Source: an uncultured Prevotella sp.
GTDB taxonomy: Bacteria; Bacteroidota; Bacteroidia; Bacteroidales; Bacteroidaceae
DNA length: 54,809 nucleotides
NCBI GenBank assembly: GCA_937874345.1
Contig: CALNBT010000053.1
Coordinates: 1 to 54,809, forward strand
Reading direction: 5' to 3'
The position numbers and the translations under genes are program-made. Shown one piece after another: positions 18,301-27,561 of this stretch (position 1 is the stretch's first letter; every line of letters begins with the position of its first letter). The notes under the pieces were generated by a model. That model did no database searches, was not told the DNA's origin, and saw only the letters and a program-made list of their open reading frames with translations.

Positions 18301-19677
18301 ATGAAAAAAATATCATTATATGTAACACTCGCACTGACAGCCTTCTTAATGGGGGCCTGCAGTGGCGATTATACCAATTGGGCTGATCCTCAGGCTTACA
18401 GTCAGGAAAACGCAGTAACTATTCCCGGATTCAAAGCTACTGCCGTTGCTAGTCAAGACTTAGCAACAACAGGTGACAGCGTACAGACATTCACGCTTAG
18501 TTCAGCAAAACTCCCCGATGGCTATGCTCTTCAGAACGCACGAATCCTTCTGACTCCCGTTGGCATTGACAATGCTCAGACAACAACCGTCAATACAACC
18601 CTTAACGGTAAAGTACTGACATCAGATATTCAAAGCCTGATTGAAAGCATTTATGGTAAACGTCCTACTAACCGTACATTTGATGCTCACGTATATGTAA
18701 GCGCGATCAGAAATGGACAGGCTGCTTTCATCGATGCAGGTAAGATTCAGTTTGTAGCAGCTCCCAAAGCTCCTTTCATCGACGCCGGATATTATTTGGC
18801 TGGTGACATCACGGGATGGGATGCAAGTGGCGCTGTTGCTTTCAAGCATAGCAGCCAGGATGTATACACTGATCCAGTATTCACAATCTTCTTTACAACA
18901 AATGCTGCAAACAAGTACTGGAAGATTATCCCGAAGAACAACTATGATGGAGACTTCTGGAAAAATGGAATCAATGGCGTTTTAGGAACAACTGTTGATG
19001 GCGACACCAGCATGGAGGGTAAATTGACTACAGACAACCCACAGGCAGGTAAAATAGTTGAAGCAGGCATATACCGTATGACCATCAATATGATGGATTA
19101 TACTTACAAAATTGAAAAACTCAACTTCCAAGAGTTTATGTACATGGCTGGTGATGCCAACGGTTGGTCACAGATTGACATCCTTCAAAGTCCGGCATTT
19201 GATGGTATATATACTGGCTATATGTACATGAACCAGAATGGATTCAAATTCTGTACACAACCGAACTGGAACGGTCCAAACTATGGAGCAGGATTTAGCA
19301 CTGCTGGAGATGCTCCAAACATCACATTGACCGAACCTGAAGGTTTCTATAAGGTGACTCTCGATATGGGTGCTTTATCATACTCTTTGACCCCAATTAC
19401 AACCATCGGAGTGATTGGAGATGCAACTGCAGACGGTTGGAACAGCGACCAGAGCATGACCTACGATAAGGCAAACCGCTGCTGGGTTATTCAAAACATC
19501 GTATTGAAAGACGGTGCCATCAAATTCCGCGCAAACGATGCTTGGGATATCAGTTGGGGTGGAACACTCAACTCTCTGACGACACAGAATGGATCGAACA
19601 TCTATGTTGCAGCAGGAACTTACACCATCAAGTTATACTTGTCATATGATGGCAATTCACACGTAACGATTCAATAG
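18301..19677 (+). CDS. susF: SusF-like outer-membrane starch-binding lipoprotein
   Basis: The 458-residue product has a lipobox (FLMGAC, Cys20). An upstream in-frame ATG at 18262 would overlap susE; the ATG at 18301 begins directly with the signal sequence MKKISLYVTL and is preferred. An N-terminal SusE/F Ig-like domain (about 25-160) is followed by three similar starch-binding-type domains starting at YYLAGDITGWDAS, FMYMAGDANGWSQ and IGVIGDATADGWNSD. The repeated 'GD-x-x-GW' turn is the visible hallmark. Three carbohydrate-binding repeats fit SusF, which has one more than SusE. It ends the import operon, with a strong terminator 44 bp downstream. Confidence 0.85.
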   Translation: MKKISLYVTLALTAFLMGACSGDYTNWADPQAYSQENAVTIPGFKATAVASQDLATTGDSVQTFTLSSAKLPDGYALQNARILLTPVGIDNAQTTTVNTTLNGKVLTSDIQSLIESIYGKRPTNRTFDAHVYVSAIRNGQAAFIDAGKIQFVAAPKAPFIDAGYYLAGDITGWDASGAVAFKHSSQDVYTDPVFTIFFTTNAANKYWKIIPKNNYDGDFWKNGINGVLGTTVDGDTSMEGKLTTDNPQAGKIVEAGIYRMTINMMDYTYKIEKLNFQEFMYMAGDANGWSQIDILQSPAFDGIYTGYMYMNQNGFKFCTQPNWNGPNYGAGFSTAGDAPNITLTEPEGFYKVTLDMGALSYSLTPITTIGVIGDATADGWNSDQSMTYDKANRCWVIQNIVLKDGAIKFRANDAWDISWGGTLNSLTTQNGSNIYVAAGTYTIKLYLSYDGNSHVTIQ

Positions 19678-19720
19678 GCCAAAACAGGGTCTTTATCAAC
19701 AAAACATCAAACATCCGAGA

Positions 19721-19752
19721 GGCGGCACTTTTTCAAAGTTGCCGCCTTTTTT
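19721..19752 (+). terminator. Rho-independent terminator after susF
   Basis: GGCGGCA (19721-19727) pairs with TGCCGCC (19740-19746), with inner CTTT/AAAG pairing, followed by six T (19747-19752). It separates the susCDEF operon from the GH53 gene. Confidence 0.9.
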
Positions 19753-19949
19753 GCCATTTTCGATCACGTGAAATAAATTAGAAAGAAAAAGTGGTTCGAG
19801 ATGCTTAGTCATTTGTCATCGGAAGTTTAAATATTCCCCATACCAACTTGTTGATAACACCTCCGAAAACAGGATCTTGACATTACTGAAAAGCATAATC
19901 CTGATTTGAAATCTTTTCATCTACAAAACAGCTTATAATTGAGTGGCCT

Positions 19950-19981
19950 TTTGTTTGTCTCAATAAAAAGCTTTATTTTTA
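19950..19981 (+). promoter_or_regulatory. Promoter of the GH53 gene
   Basis: TTTG (19950-19953), 20-bp spacer, TATTTTTA (19974-19981; 7 of 8 to TAnnTTTG). The leader would be about 20 nt. No copy of the LacI-type palindrome is present in the 19678-20006 gap, so this gene is probably controlled separately from the starch genes. Nothing else is seen in the gap apart from the susF terminator. Confidence 0.5.
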
Positions 19982-20006
19982 CAATCTATAAAAACCAGTT
20001 CACATA

Positions 20007-21269
20007 ATGAAACCTTTCAGAGTGGTCTTGATCGTACTAATATGCCTAGTAGCATCAACAGTCACAGCTCAAAAATATATCGGAGGTGACATCTCTTTGT
20101 TACCCAGATACGAAGAAAGTGGCGCTACCTACTTCGACATCAAAGGTTCATCCATTTCAGCACCCTTGACTTTTTTCAAACAACAAGGTATGAATGGTAT
20201 GCGGCTGAGATTATTTGTCGATCCCAGCAAAGCCTCAACAGTAGACAAGGGCCAAGGAGTTTGTCAAGATTTAGCTTATGTTATTGCGTTGGGAAAACGT
20301 ATTAAAGCTGCAGGGATGTCATTGGTACTTGATTTTCATTATTCAGACTCATGGGCAGATCCTTCGAAACAATGGATCCCTGATGATTGGACAACTTTGA
20401 GTGACAATGATCTTTACACAAAGATATACACCTATACCAAGGACGTTTTAATGCAAATGACAGCAGAAGACGCAACCCCAGACTTCATCCAAATAGGGAA
20501 TGAAATCAGTAATGGAATATTGTGGGGAAAGGAAGGAATTACTAGTCAAAAAAAATGCGACACGAACAGCACGAATAATTGGAGCTATTTCACAACACTG
20601 TTAAAAATGGCAGGCAAAGCATGCCGTGAAGTTTGTCCTCAAGCCAAAATCATTATCCACACAGAAAGGGTTGCACAAGCCGATATTTTGAAAGGCTTTT
20701 ACGACAACATGAAAACTTACAGTGTTGACTACGATATCATAGGATTGAGCTATTATCCAATTTATCATGGATCAATGAGTAACCTTAACGCTGCGCTCAC
20801 AATGCTTGAGAACAACTATCCCGACAAAAATATCATGATTGTTGAGACAGGTTATTATCACGATTGGCAGCCTTCAAACCCTACTTACGACTTGTCGGAC
20901 ACGTACCCAATTACACCAGAAGGCCAGCAGGCATTCACTGAAGCACTCATTCAAACGTTGAACAACCATCCAAAGGTCAATGGGCTGTTTTGGTGGTGGA
21001 TGGAAGCAAACGAAAAAGGACTTGACTGGAACACCAAACGAGTGACCGACAACTGGTATAATGCAGGTCTCTTTGACAACCAAACAGGCAAGGCCGAACC
21101 TGCGCTTTATTGTATGAAACAGTTTTTAGTGAACATTGACGGTATAGCACAAACGAAAATAACATATTCAGAACCTAAAGAATGGTATACATTATCTGGT
21201 TCTATAGTTACCCATCCTAAACAGAAAGGCATTTATGTCACAAAAGGAAAGAAACTTGCCATTAAATAA
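20007..21269 (+). CDS. ganB: Secreted arabinogalactan endo-beta-1,4-galactanase (GH53)
   Basis: The 420-residue enzyme cleaves beta-1,4-galactan, a pectin side chain. It has a signal peptide (about 1-21, no lipobox) and a GH53 barrel with the conserved start KYIGGDISLLPRYEESG. The two catalytic glutamates sit in IQIGNEISNG (Glu166) and IMIVETGYYHDW (Glu280), and the GLFWWWMEAN block is present. The last 30 residues (WYTLSG, then PKQKGIYVTKGKKLAIK) form a tail almost shared with the amylase gene product downstream. The tail may direct type IX secretion or surface anchoring. A galactanase is foreign to a starch locus. It has its own promoter after a strong terminator, suggesting insertion into the sus locus. 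Confidence 0.92.
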   Translation: MKPFRVVLIVLICLVASTVTAQKYIGGDISLLPRYEESGATYFDIKGSSISAPLTFFKQQGMNGMRLRLFVDPSKASTVDKGQGVCQDLAYVIALGKRIKAAGMSLVLDFHYSDSWADPSKQWIPDDWTTLSDNDLYTKIYTYTKDVLMQMTAEDATPDFIQIGNEISNGILWGKEGITSQKKCDTNSTNNWSYFTTLLKMAGKACREVCPQAKIIIHTERVAQADILKGFYDNMKTYSVDYDIIGLSYYPIYHGSMSNLNAALTMLENNYPDKNIMIVETGYYHDWQPSNPTYDLSDTYPITPEGQQAFTEALIQTLNNHPKVNGLFWWWMEANEKGLDWNTKRVTDNWYNAGLFDNQTGKAEPALYCMKQFLVNIDGIAQTKITYSEPKEWYTLSGSIVTHPKQKGIYVTKGKKLAIK

Positions 21270-21389
21270 TATTGTCGTTACAATCTTTGAAAATTGAGAA
21301 GATTAACAAGAACCATTATGAGTCACCATCAATCATCATATGATACCCAACACCACTGCATTGTATCAGACATTCATTTCATACACTCC

Positions 21390-21405
21390 ATGCAAACGTT
21401 TGCAT
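21390..21405. promoter_or_regulatory. LacI-type operator upstream of the alpha-amylase gene
   Basis: ATGCAAACGTTTGCAT is a perfect 16-bp palindrome with a central CG. The copy upstream of susC differs by one base. It sits 53 bp before the TAnnTTTG element of the amylase promoter. Confidence 0.8.
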
Positions 21406-21458
21406 TCAGTCTTTATCTAATTTAATCAGATAAATATGGATATTTAAGACTGAAATAC

Positions 21459-21466
21459 TACATTTG
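21459..21466 (+). promoter_or_regulatory. Promoter -7 element of the alpha-amylase gene
   Basis: TACATTTG fully matches TAnnTTTG, placing the start of transcription near 21473, about 26 nt before the ATG. No TTTG lies at the usual spacing upstream. This weak upstream element, together with the operator farther upstream, fits activation by the LacI-type protein (inference). Confidence 0.55.
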
Positions 21467-21498
21467 AAAGTAATTTACCTAATTAAGCAACTAATTAT

Positions 21499-23538
21499 AT
21501 GAAGAAATTTTATTCTATCCTCATTGCGCTTGCCATAAGTATTTCGGCATTTGCCCAAACGTCCCCAGGATGGTCCGCCCAATATAAAGGTGTCCTGCTT
21601 CAAGGTTTTTCGTGGGATTCATATGCGGATACCCAGTGGACAAAACTAGAATCCCAGGCTGATGAGCTGTCACAATATTTCAACCTGATTTGGGTTCCAC
21701 AAAGTGGCAATTGCAATACCACCAGCAATGTGATGGGTTATATGCCTGTTTACTATTTCAACCAAAACAGTTCGTTTGGAACAGAGGCAGAATTGCGTTC
21801 GATGATCAATACCTTCAAAAGTAAAGGTACAGGCATTATGGCCGACGTTGTGGTCAACCACCGCAACAACCTTGGCGTCAATGGATCATGGGTAGATTAT
21901 CCTGCCGAAACATACAACGGAGTGACTTATCAGATGACGCCACAGGACATCACCAACAATGATGACGGAGGATCTACTCGTAACTGGGCAACCACAAACG
22001 GCATCACCTTGAGTGCCAACAATGATGAAGGTGAAGATTGGAATGGATGTCGCGATCTTGACCATAAGAGTCTGAACGTTCAAAATATCATTAAGGCATA
22101 TACCAAATACCTTGTTCAGGACCTAGGTTATACTGGATTCAGATACGACATGGTAAAGGGATTCAACGCCAATCATGTCGGGGATTACAACGATGCTGCT
22201 GGTGTACAGTACTCTGTAGGTGAATATTGGTCCAGTGCCTCAGATATCTCTAACTGGATTACAAATACAAACTATCGCAGTGGTGCTTTCGACTTTCAGT
22301 TCCGTTATGCCGTCCGAGATGCTATCAACAATAACAACTGGGCATTGTTAGGAAACAATCAATATCTCGTCAACAACAACTTCTCTTCTGGATCGTTCAA
22401 ACGGTATGCTGTCACATTTGTTGAAAACCATGACATGCAAGACCGTGGCACAACACAAGGCTACACCCCCGACCCAATCCTAAAAGATACATTGGCTGCC
22501 AATGCATTCCTTTTAGCTATGCCAGGAACACCTTGCGTGTTCTTGCCTCACTGGAAAGCTTGCAAACAAGATATCAAGTTGATGATTGACGCCAGAAAGG
22601 CTGTTGGCATTTCAAACACAAGCGTTTATACACAGTTGTTAAGCCTGTCTCAAAGATATGCCGTTAAGGTTACCGGAGACAATGGCGAATTGGTTGCTGT
22701 TGTAGGTCCGTTAGCTTCAGGATATACCCCATCATCAGATGTCGTTGAGATTATCAATGGATACCACTATCGTTATTTTGTTACAAAAGCCAGCGAAATG
22801 GTCTTTGCAGACAAAGCTTCGGGCAGATACGACACTGGTATCATCGTTAAACTGACGGCAGCCTCTAACGATGCAAATGCACAAGTTGTTTATACGCTCG
22901 ATGGCACCACTCCGACAGTGAACAGTTCGAAGGTAGCCAGTGGTTCATTGATACCTGTCAATGCAACATCTAAGTTAACGTTAGGACTTCTCTCTAATGG
23001 CACTGTGACCAAAATCGTTACACGAGATTATACCATCGGTCCAGTCAGCATAAACTATGAAACTCCTCCCCAAGGCTATACCTATCATGCCTACTTCATT
23101 GCTCCAAGTACATGGGATATTGACACAAGGGTTTATGCATGGGCATGGATTGACAAGGGTGCAAATTATACACCAGACAACAATGCCACGTGGCCAGGGG
23201 ACAAAGTACACGTCTATCGGATCGGCAAAACCAGCACAGGTGGATATGTATGGGAATGGTGCTACTATGGAACACAAACGGTTCCACCTGCCTATATCAT
23301 CTTCAACAATGGCAATAGTGGCGTAGGTACCAACCAAACAGCAAACATGGTATTCACCAACGGCGGATGGTACAACATGAACTCCACTTCATCAAACCCC
23401 ACCCTCGATATTCAAGGAGTCTCTCGTAACGCTCCGACTGACAACCTTTGGTACACCATTACTGGCATTGCTTTCAAGCAACAACCAAAACAGAAAGGCA
23501 TCTACATCCATAATGGCAAAAAGATGATCATCAGATAA
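21499..23538 (+). CDS. Secreted alpha-amylase (GH13) with CBM26-like starch-binding module and a GIY-GKK tail
   Basis: The 679-residue enzyme makes the first cuts in starch. It has a signal peptide (1-20, AFA-QT) and no lipobox, unlike lipoprotein SusG. The GH13 barrel carries GFRYDMVKG (nucleophile Asp217), VGEYWSS (acid/base Glu242) and FVENHDMQD (Asp312). After the barrel's beta domain comes a chitobiase-like domain (about 450-515, VVYTLDGTTPTVNSS) and a CBM26-like module (about 525-635, aromatic-rich: VYAWAWIDKGANYTP, WPGD, YIIFNNG). The C-terminal tail (WYTITG, then PKQKGIYIHNGKKMIIR) nearly repeats that of the GH53 protein. It stands alone behind the palindromic operator and takes the place of susG in this locus. 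Surface delivery through type IX secretion is an inference from the tail. Confidence 0.93.
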   Translation: MKKFYSILIALAISISAFAQTSPGWSAQYKGVLLQGFSWDSYADTQWTKLESQADELSQYFNLIWVPQSGNCNTTSNVMGYMPVYYFNQNSSFGTEAELRSMINTFKSKGTGIMADVVVNHRNNLGVNGSWVDYPAETYNGVTYQMTPQDITNNDDGGSTRNWATTNGITLSANNDEGEDWNGCRDLDHKSLNVQNIIKAYTKYLVQDLGYTGFRYDMVKGFNANHVGDYNDAAGVQYSVGEYWSSASDISNWITNTNYRSGAFDFQFRYAVRDAINNNNWALLGNNQYLVNNNFSSGSFKRYAVTFVENHDMQDRGTTQGYTPDPILKDTLAANAFLLAMPGTPCVFLPHWKACKQDIKLMIDARKAVGISNTSVYTQLLSLSQRYAVKVTGDNGELVAVVGPLASGYTPSSDVVEIINGYHYRYFVTKASEMVFADKASGRYDTGIIVKLTAASNDANAQVVYTLDGTTPTVNSSKVASGSLIPVNATSKLTLGLLSNGTVTKIVTRDYTIGPVSINYETPPQGYTYHAYFIAPSTWDIDTRVYAWAWIDKGANYTPDNNATWPGDKVHVYRIGKTSTGGYVWEWCYYGTQTVPPAYIIFNNGNSGVGTNQTANMVFTNGGWYNMNSTSSNPTLDIQGVSRNAPTDNLWYTITGIAFKQQPKQKGIYIHNGKKMIIR

Positions 23539-23626
23539 GAGCCTACATCCATTCCAAAAGCAATCGATGGATCTGAATCCTATAAAGCTAATTGACGTTC
23601 AAAAATCAGATCAACGATCATAAAGA

Positions 23627-23660
23627 AAGCCGGTGACTCCAAAATTGGAATCACCGGCTT
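23627..23660. terminator. Bidirectional terminator between the amylase and adaptor genes
   Basis: AAGCCGGTGA (23627-23636) pairs with TCACCGGCTT (23651-23660), with inner TCC/GGA pairing across one mismatch. It lies between convergent genes. On the minus strand it is followed by TCTTTAT, so it mainly serves the HlyD-type gene. Confidence 0.75.
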
Positions 23661-23682
23661 CGTTATTGAATTGACTTTCAGA

Positions 23683-24795
23683 TTACTTGTCAGCCTTATC
23701 TTTAACAATTTTAGGTCCGCGAACCTTGTCTTTTGCACTCACTCCCTGCTTGATTTGAATGTTCAAGCCATCACTTAAGCCTGTAACGACCTTCTTACGC
23801 GTATAGGTCTTATTTTTATCCTTGCCATTTACTACATAGACATAGGTATTGTTACCACTAAACTCAATAGCACTTTCAGGAACAGTCAGCACATGAGAGG
23901 CACTAGCCAGTACTATTTCAGCATTGGCACTATAGCCGCTACGTATCTGATGGTTGTTCACCCCACGGACAGCCGCTTTGATTTCAAATTGGTTCGCACC
24001 ATTGTTCTCAACAGCTTTGGGTGAAACATACTCCAAAGAAGCTTGCAAATGAGTGTCCTGTAAGGCTCCGATTGTAATCTTCATCGGCATACCCACCACA
24101 AGTTGGCCCACTTCTGTTTCATCAATATTCCCTCTGAAAATCAAGTCATTCATGTTGGCAACCGATGCAATGGTTGTTCCGTCATTGAAGGTGTTACTTA
24201 AAATAACCGTATTTCCAACCTTGACAGGCACGTTCAGAACCAATCCGCTGATGGTAGACCGAATCAAGGTACTGCTGGTATTGGCATTGTTTTTCGAAAC
24301 ACCGTCGCGCACAACTTCCAAATTGTCTTGCGCAGCCATCACTTCTTCATTAGCTTGGTTGTACGACTGACGAATCTTGTCGTATTCATCACCAGAGACC
24401 AGTCCTTTGTCGTACAACGCTTTCTGACGGTCAAAGTTGACCTTTGCCTGCTTGACATTGATTGATGCCAAACGAACTCGAGCCTGCGCATTTGCCAACT
24501 GATTCATATCAGGCACCACCTTGACTTTGGCAATGATCTCACCAGCCTGCACCATGTCGCCCGCTTCTTTCATGATCTCAGTAATAATACCCGAAATCTG
24601 TGGCTTGACATTTACTTCGTTACGTGGCTCAATCTTACCCGTAACCACTGTCACCTTACGCAAATCGGTCATTTGAGGCGTAAATTCTTCATACAAAACG
24701 GGTTGCGGTTGTGACTTTTGCCATAAAAACACAAACGTACCGATGAACACAAACAGAATAAGTGCTGCAACGATTAACTTGAAATTCTTTTTCAT
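23683..24795 (-). CDS. HlyD/MacA-type periplasmic adaptor of an ABC export system
   Basis: The 370-residue membrane-fusion protein has one N-terminal transmembrane segment (about 6-26, LIVAALILFVFIGTFVFLW), a first lipoyl half (VKPQISGIITEIMKEAGDMVQAGEIIAKV), a coiled-coil hairpin (about 95-170), the second lipoyl half (STLIRSTISGLVLNVPVKVGNTV) and beta-barrel/membrane-proximal domains. An in-frame ATG 63 bp upstream would add residues without signal-peptide character. The ATG at 24795 (MKKNFKL), preceded by GGGAGAAA, is chosen. It follows two MacB-like permeases by 244 bp and should link them to an outer-membrane TolC-type channel, which is not encoded here. The substrate is unknown. Confidence 0.88.
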   Translation of the reverse strand: MKKNFKLIVAALILFVFIGTFVFLWQKSQPQPVLYEEFTPQMTDLRKVTVVTGKIEPRNEVNVKPQISGIITEIMKEAGDMVQAGEIIAKVKVVPDMNQLANAQARVRLASINVKQAKVNFDRQKALYDKGLVSGDEYDKIRQSYNQANEEVMAAQDNLEVVRDGVSKNNANTSSTLIRSTISGLVLNVPVKVGNTVILSNTFNDGTTIASVANMNDLIFRGNIDETEVGQLVVGMPMKITIGALQDTHLQASLEYVSPKAVENNGANQFEIKAAVRGVNNHQIRSGYSANAEIVLASASHVLTVPESAIEFSGNNTYVYVVNGKDKNKTYTRKKVVTGLSDGLNIQIKQGVSAKDKVRGPKIVKDKADK

Positions 24796-25039
24796 TTTAA
24801 ATTTCTCCCAACCTCTTTCTATGGAGAGGAGTGCCACGGGGAAAACGCTTTTTGGCACGTTTGAGATATTTTTCCAGTTGTCATGCTTTGAAAATCGATT
24901 TGATCATCATTTCATCTGCAAACCAATCTAAAAGATATCCCCTATTTTATGTCATTTAATAATCTCCAATGATCTATATCCATGCTTTCAACGCCCTACT
25001 TCTTACAACGTCCCCACATGAAAGTTGCCTGAAAATAGA

Positions 25040-26284
25040 CTATTCGTCTCTCATGGCATCAACCGGTTTAACGGCCATCGCTCGCAAGGCTGGTGCTAAA
25101 CCTGCCAAAACACCCAACACAGTCAACATCAACACCGTTCCTAATGCGCTCCAGAAACCAACTTGGAAATGTGCAGAAACGATTCCATCTGTCGTATTCG
25201 CCAGTTCAGCCAGCTGCAAGATCAAAATAGAAAAGAGTATACCACTCATTCCAGCAATGATAATCAATATCAAGCTCTCGGTGATAATCTGTCCCAATAT
25301 CATTCGTGGTGTGGCACCGATAGCCCGCCGTATACCAATCTCGGAAGTTCTTTCACGTACCGTTACCATCATAATGTTCGAAACGCCTATGGCTCCAGCA
25401 AACAATGTTCCTATTCCAACGAGCCATATCAAGAAGTTGACACCCGAAAAAAGACTGTCCAGCATGCCAAACATGACCTCCGTATTGAAAACAGTAATAC
25501 CCTTTTCATCAGTTGGATCGACATGATGCGCCTTGCCGATGACATCCCTCATGGGCTGAGATACTTTGCTCATCACGACGCCAGGTTTGCCAGTGGCACA
25601 GATCAGATGTACGACATTACCCAAATTGTACGCCTGCTGCATCAACGTCAAAGGAATGATTATACTTTCTTGTGTTGACCCGTTGATACTCATGTTTCCG
25701 GTGCTGTAGTCTACTCCGACAACTTTGTAATAGATGGAATCAATTCTAACAAGCTGCCCGCAGGGATCTCCGCCACCGGGGAACAGACTTTTGTATACTT
25801 TCTTTCCCAAAATACAAACCTTACGGCGAAGTTGCATATCCATTTCGTTCAGATAACGACCATAATATATTTTGGGAACTTCAACCTTAGCATAATCAGG
25901 TAACAAACCTTTCACGGTACAATTGCTTTTCTTATCACTGAAAACGGCATGTGCGCCCCATTGTGATAATACCGGTGTTACCACATCCAAATCAGGGACA
26001 TAGGCCTTCAAACGGTCTACATCTTTGTATTCCATGTTCCACTGTCGCCCTTTACGGTAGCCATCATAGGGTTTAGACGTGGGCTGAGCGAAAATGATTG
26101 TTGAATTGGTTGCAAAACCTTCAAAGTTGTTTGACAGCAATTCTTTCATGCCTTTTCCTCCACCCATGAGTCCAACCAACATAAAGACACCCCAAAACAC
26201 ACCGAATCCGGTGAGAAACGAACGACTTTTGTTGCGCAAGAGCGTATCAAGAATTTCTTTATATGTATCTATATCAAACTTCAT
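25040..26284 (-). CDS. MacB-like FtsX-family ABC permease (second of pair)
   Basis: The 414-residue protein has the MacB permease layout: a first transmembrane helix (about 21-43, LTGFGVFWGVFMLVGLMGGG), a large periplasmic MacB_PCD domain (about 50-280), and three C-terminal helices of the FtsX domain (about 285-405) with the conserved VRERTSEIGIRRAIGATP loop. It starts 1 bp after the stop of the paralogous permease, so the two are translationally coupled and probably form a heterodimer on the shared ATPase. Substrates of such systems include peptides, antibiotics and lipoproteins; nothing here identifies which. Confidence 0.88.
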   Translation of the reverse strand: MKFDIDTYKEILDTLLRNKSRSFLTGFGVFWGVFMLVGLMGGGKGMKELLSNNFEGFATNSTIIFAQPTSKPYDGYRKGRQWNMEYKDVDRLKAYVPDLDVVTPVLSQWGAHAVFSDKKSNCTVKGLLPDYAKVEVPKIYYGRYLNEMDMQLRRKVCILGKKVYKSLFPGGGDPCGQLVRIDSIYYKVVGVDYSTGNMSINGSTQESIIIPLTLMQQAYNLGNVVHLICATGKPGVVMSKVSQPMRDVIGKAHHVDPTDEKGITVFNTEVMFGMLDSLFSGVNFLIWLVGIGTLFAGAIGVSNIMMVTVRERTSEIGIRRAIGATPRMILGQIITESLILIIIAGMSGILFSILILQLAELANTTDGIVSAHFQVGFWSALGTVLMLTVLGVLAGLAPALRAMAVKPVDAMRDE

Positions 26285-26285
26285 A

Positions 26286-27545
26286 TCATTCTGCTCTTAG
26301 CGCTTCTATCGGTCTCGTTCGGGCTGCCTTGCGTGCCGGGATTAATCCGGCAATGGTTCCGGCGATCACCATCAGCAGGGTTGCACGGATACAGACATCG
26401 AGTCCAACCGTGGGATTGACAAACATCGTAGCCGTGAACAGCCCCGAATCTACTTTCATATTGCCGATGGTGGCATTCATATATTCATTGGCTGCGATAC
26501 CCAACAACATGCCTATGTAACCGAAGAAGGTCGTAATAATGATACTCTCGACGATGATGAGTCGCAAGATAGACCACGGCTTCGCTCCAATGGCCTTACG
26601 TATGCCAAATTCACGTGTACGTTCCTTGACCGTAATCAACATGATGTTCGACACTCCTACAACACCACTCAACAAGGTAAACATACCGATCACCCACAAT
26701 GCCGTACGAATAATTCCCATTCCAGTATTCATCTGCATGGCTTGGGTAAAACGGTTCCAAATCCAGATAGACTCTTCATCATCCGGAGCCACGCCGTGAT
26801 TGCGATTCAAACGAGTTTTATAACTTTTTTCAAAGGCTTCATTTTTCTGGGTCGTTTCCAAACCTTTGAATGAAAAATTGATACGGTCGGTCTTGTCGCC
26901 ACGGTTATACATCGTCCTCACGGTCGTGAAAGCGCTGTAAGTATCATTGTTCATCTGACTTTGATCGCTCTTGTATATGCCGATGAGTCTAAAGGCAAAG
27001 TTGCCCACCTGAAGATATTTGCCAATCAATCCGGGGACATCTTTCGGCTGTAATTCCTTGGCTTGGTTTTCACTGATAACGATTACCTTGCGCGACATTT
27101 CATTATCAAGACTATTAATGAATCGCCCATAGAGCATTTCAACTTTATTGATTGTGGCCTCATTGGGATAAACGCCATTGAGGGTTGAACTAACATAATT
27201 CTCTTTATAAGAGATGTTCACTGCCTCCTGACGAACACTGGCACCTGTTTCAATGATGTTTTTCTTAAAATCACGATCGGTGGTCTCAATATCAGCAGTA
27301 TTCAACTCGATATGTCGTCCCTCTTTCATGCCCTTATAGGCCTTAGAAGTCTGTCCGCCAAATATCTCCATGGAAGTATCCAGGAAGCGACCAGAGTTTT
27401 GTTCGGTCGCATTGATCAATCCGTTACCGGCCCCGAGTAGAAAGATGAGCATAAAGATACCCCACGCAACGGCAAAACCTGTCAGAGTGGTTCGAAGCTT
27501 ATTGCGCTTGGCGGTGGACCATATTTCAGTTAATATGTCTCTCAT
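26286..27545 (-). CDS. MacB-like FtsX-family ABC permease (first of pair)
   Basis: This 419-residue paralogue of the next gene has the same order: N-terminal helix (about 20-42, LTGFAVAWGIFMLIFLLGAG), periplasmic domain (about 45-290) and C-terminal FtsX domain with VKERTREFGIRKAIGAKP and three helices. It lies 16 bp after the ATPase gene and 1 bp before the second permease. Having two different permeases with one ATPase suggests an asymmetric transporter, in contrast to E. coli MacB where ATPase and permease are one homodimeric polypeptide. Confidence 0.88.
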   Translation of the reverse strand: MRDILTEIWSTAKRNKLRTTLTGFAVAWGIFMLIFLLGAGNGLINATEQNSGRFLDTSMEIFGGQTSKAYKGMKEGRHIELNTADIETTDRDFKKNIIETGASVRQEAVNISYKENYVSSTLNGVYPNEATINKVEMLYGRFINSLDNEMSRKVIVISENQAKELQPKDVPGLIGKYLQVGNFAFRLIGIYKSDQSQMNNDTYSAFTTVRTMYNRGDKTDRINFSFKGLETTQKNEAFEKSYKTRLNRNHGVAPDDEESIWIWNRFTQAMQMNTGMGIIRTALWVIGMFTLLSGVVGVSNIMLITVKERTREFGIRKAIGAKPWSILRLIIVESIIITTFFGYIGMLLGIAANEYMNATIGNMKVDSGLFTATMFVNPTVGLDVCIRATLLMVIAGTIAGLIPARKAARTRPIEALRAE

Positions 27546-27561
27546 GAGCGTGCTGTTTCAG

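Noticed and set aside
17832..18302. A 156-codon minus-strand frame inside susE
   Set aside because: It is antisense to a lipoprotein gene with a clear lipobox and domain pattern; no motif or promoter supports it.
21271..21336. A fourth 22-bp array (ATTG at 21271 and 21293)
   Set aside because: The CAA core drifts out of register from unit to unit (positions 11, 15, 16), so it does not follow the pattern of arrays A-C.
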